From the NCBI GenBank assembly GCA_041396045.1, contig JAWKZI010000003.1:124001-188000 (forward strand): a stretch of DNA of 64,000 bases. The letters run 5' to 3'. The notes under the pieces are model-generated. The model had not been told where the DNA came from. It did no database searches and was given only the letters and a program-made list of their open reading frames with translations. The position numbers and the translations under genes are program-made. Of this stretch, positions 62,204-64,000 are shown in pieces. The number at the start of each line of letters is the position of its first letter. The stretch's first letter is position 1. The DNA is from SHZI01 sp041396045. Its GTDB lineage: Bacteria > Pseudomonadota > Gammaproteobacteria > Steroidobacterales > GCA-2729495.

Positions 62204-63717
62204 GTGATCGAAAATTATCTTGAACGGATTCTCAAGGCCCGCGTCTATGACGTGGCCATAGAGACCCCACTGGAGACTGCGCCGCGCCTCTCCGCACGGC
62301 TCGTCAACCACATACTCCTGAAGCGGGAAGATCTGCAACCGGTCTTCTCGTTCAAGTTGCGCGGGGCTTACAACAAGCTTGCACAGCTTTCGGCTGACGA
62401 AAAAGCGGCCGGCGTCATATGCAGCTCGGCTGGCAATCACGGCCAGGGCGTGGCACTTGCCGGGCGGGCACTGGGTATTCGTGCTGTGGTTGTGATGCCA
62501 ATAACCACACCCACAATAAAAGTCGATGCAGTACGCGCCATGGGAGCCGATGTGGTCCTGCACGGCATCACTTACGATGACGCCTATGCTCGGGCACAGG
62601 AGCTGGTCAGTTCCGAAGGGTTGATCTTCGTGCATCCGTTCGATGACCCTGATGTCATTGCGGGCCAGGGCACGGTGGGCATGGAAATCCTGCGCCAGCA
62701 GCGCGGCACCATCGATGCCATTTTTGTACCTGCCGGAGGTGGCGGGCTGATCAGCGGTATCGGGCTGTACGTGAAGGCCCTGTACCCGGAAATCCGGATC
62801 ATAGGTGTAGAGCCTGAAGAATCTCCGACGATGTATTCAGCACTGAAGGCCGGGTACCCGGTAAGCCTCGATCGTGTCGGTATCTTTGTCGATGGCGTAG
62901 CTGTCCGACAGGCCGGTACGGAGCCGTACCGGATCTGCCGGGAAGTTGTTGACGACATCATCCTGGTAACCAACGACGAAGTGTGCGCGGCCATTCGCGA
63001 TGTTTTTGAGGACACCAGAGCCGTGATGGAACCGGCGGGTGCGCTCGCCGTGGCAGGGATCAAACGGTATGTAGCCTCAACACAATGCACGGGTGAGACG
63101 CTGGTGGCCATCAACAGTGGCGCGAACATGAATTTCGACCGCCTGCGCTACATCGCCGAGCGTGCGGGTATCGGTGAGAACCGTGAGGCCTGCTGGCCGT
63201 ACAGATCCCGGAGCAGGCCGGCAGTTTCCTTGCTTGGCGAAACCATTGGCCAACGCTACATCACCGAATTCAACTATCGCTACAGCGATCCGGCCCGGGC
63301 GCGCATCTTTGTTGGTGTGGGTCTCACCGGGGAGCGGAGCGCGCACTGCTTATCGCGCGTCTGGAAAAGCTGGGCTACCCGGTATCTGACCTGAGCGACG
63401 ACGAGGTGGCCAAACTGCATGTACGTCACATGGTTGGCGGGCTTGCCGCTGGCCTCAAGGACGAGCATGTGTACCGTTTTCAGTTTCCCGAACGGCCGGG
63501 CGCGCTGCGTGAATTTCTGAAGACGTTGGGGAGTCGGTGGAATATCAGCCTGTTTCACTACACCAATCCCGGCTCGGACTACGGCAGGGTTCTGGCAGGT
63601 TTTCAGGTCCCGGAATCCGACATTCAGCCCTTTCTGGAACATCTGCAATCCACTGGCTATGACTTCTGGGACGAAAGCTCGAACTCAACCTACCGGATGT
63701 TCCTGGCCGGCGGCTGA
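62204..63717 (+). pseudogene. ilvA: threonine ammonia-lyase, biosynthetic, frameshifted
   Basis: PLP enzyme making 2-oxobutyrate for isoleucine synthesis. The GTG at 62204 starts MIENYLERILKARVYDVA. The PLP lysine is in FSFKLRGAYNK (Lys51), the Ser/Asn phosphate region is SSAGNHGQG and the glycine loop is PAGGGGLISG. The first regulatory ACT-like domain begins near 63185, where the frame shifts (LLAVQIPEQAGSF), again near 63230 (ETIGQRYITEFNYRYSDPARARIFVGVGL) and again near 63335 (LIARLEKLGYPVSDLSDDEVAKLHVRHMVGG). The second ACT domain RFQFPERPGALREFLKTLG then runs to 63717. Full length would be about 504 residues, normal for the long feedback-inhibited form. Confidence 0.87.
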
Positions 63718-63741
63718 GCGGCGCCAGCATACGAGGGTCCG

Positions 63742-64000
63742 ATGACAGGGCAAGCAGATCCGGAAATCAAACGCGCGACCGTCCGGGATGCTGAGGCGCT
63801 ATCGTTGCTGGCGACTGAAACCTTCGTCGAGACCTTTGGTCATCTCTACCGGCACGAGGATCTCAGCACATACCTTCGCGAGGAACAGTCTGCGGAACAC
63901 TACCGGCAGATACTCCAGGATCCAGCCGTTGCTATCTGGCTGGCTATCGGGGCGGACGGCAGACCGACTGGCTTCATCAGTGCCGGTCCCTGCAAACTGC
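63742..64000 (+). CDS. GNAT family N-acetyltransferase, N-terminal part
   Basis: The open frame from ATG 63742 (GAGGG seven bases upstream) to the window end encodes 86 residues. The start IKRATVRDAEALSLLATETFVETFGHLYRHEDLSTYL and then AIWLAIGADGRPTGFISAGPC match the first half of GNAT acetyltransferases, which often begin with such an I-R-x-A-T-x-x-D strand. The acetyl-CoA-binding loop is beyond the window. The acceptor is unknown. The gene lies 24 bp after ilvA. Confidence 0.75.
   Translation, partial: MTGQADPEIKRATVRDAEALSLLATETFVETFGHLYRHEDLSTYLREEQSAEHYRQILQDPAVAIWLAIGADGRPTGFISAGPCKL

Noticed and set aside
1..64000. tRNA, rRNA, CRISPR arrays, transposases and attachment sites
   Set aside because: I looked for tRNA T-loop patterns, regularly spaced repeats and transposase motifs and found none that hold up.

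Overview
The window is GC-rich, densely coded DNA from a respiratory, Gram-negative proteobacterium, most likely a gammaproteobacterium. The evidence is a complete membrane-bound nitrate reductase operon, TonB receptor, Tat-exported MsrP, VPLPA-CTERM surface proteins, c-type cytochromes, HD-GYP proteins and the glyoxylate shunt. It is chromosomal housekeeping and respiratory DNA; I see no prophage, transposase, tRNA, rRNA or CRISPR array.

Layout. 0-3.6 kb: isocitrate lyase (cut by the window edge) and malate synthase, divergent from a RamB/ScfR-type XRE regulator, with three exactly phased repeats between them. 3.6-12 kb: EVE protein, TetR/MFS efflux pair, small alanine-rich lipoprotein, VPLPA-CTERM protein, alpha/beta hydrolase, cytochrome c', dihaem cytochrome c and an HD-GYP protein. 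12-15.6 kb: LuxR-type regulator and an OmpR-type two-component pair, all broken by several frameshifts. 15.6-24.7 kb: small membrane proteins, PA0069-type radical SAM protein, second HD-GYP paralogue, methionine sulfoxide repair (msrA, msrPQ), TPR/TonB-C protein, DUF547 protein and a PII protein. 24.8-27.8 kb: PBP4-type peptidase, HAD phosphatase and CDP-alcohol phosphatidyltransferase.

27.8-30.4 kb is the most unusual part. A PAS-PAS-AAA+ sigma-54 activator is divergent from a near-perfect sigma-54 promoter, preceded by three phased activator-like repeats. The promoter drives no protein gene but a roughly 220-nt structured transcript with C-rich loops that ends at a strong intrinsic terminator. 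Two large inverted-repeat elements follow. 30.4-39.4 kb: the narK-narG-narH-narJ-narI-ppiC operon on the minus strand.

39.4-46.7 kb: TDT transporter, a korC-korA-korB 2-oxoacid oxidoreductase cluster with a PGPGW membrane protein, and a nitrilase-fold protein without the usual catalytic cysteine. 46.7-54.1 kb: second VPLPA-CTERM protein, TMEM220 protein, TonB receptor, NAD(P)-binding protein, aldo/keto reductase, dihydroorotase and proline iminopeptidase. 54.4-64 kb: M16 protease, a Gld-like ABC export operon with a DUF4340 protein, threonine ammonia-lyase and a GNAT acetyltransferase cut by the window end.

Together the genes describe a facultative nitrate respirer that can assimilate acetate or fatty acids (glyoxylate shunt), oxidise 2-oxoacids with a low-potential oxidoreductase, repair oxidised periplasmic proteins and dispose of cellular damage. 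About a dozen genes carry one or more small frameshifts although conserved sequence continues on both sides of each break. At least two fall in short T runs. This fits residual sequencing or assembly indels better than gene decay, but the sequence alone cannot decide.
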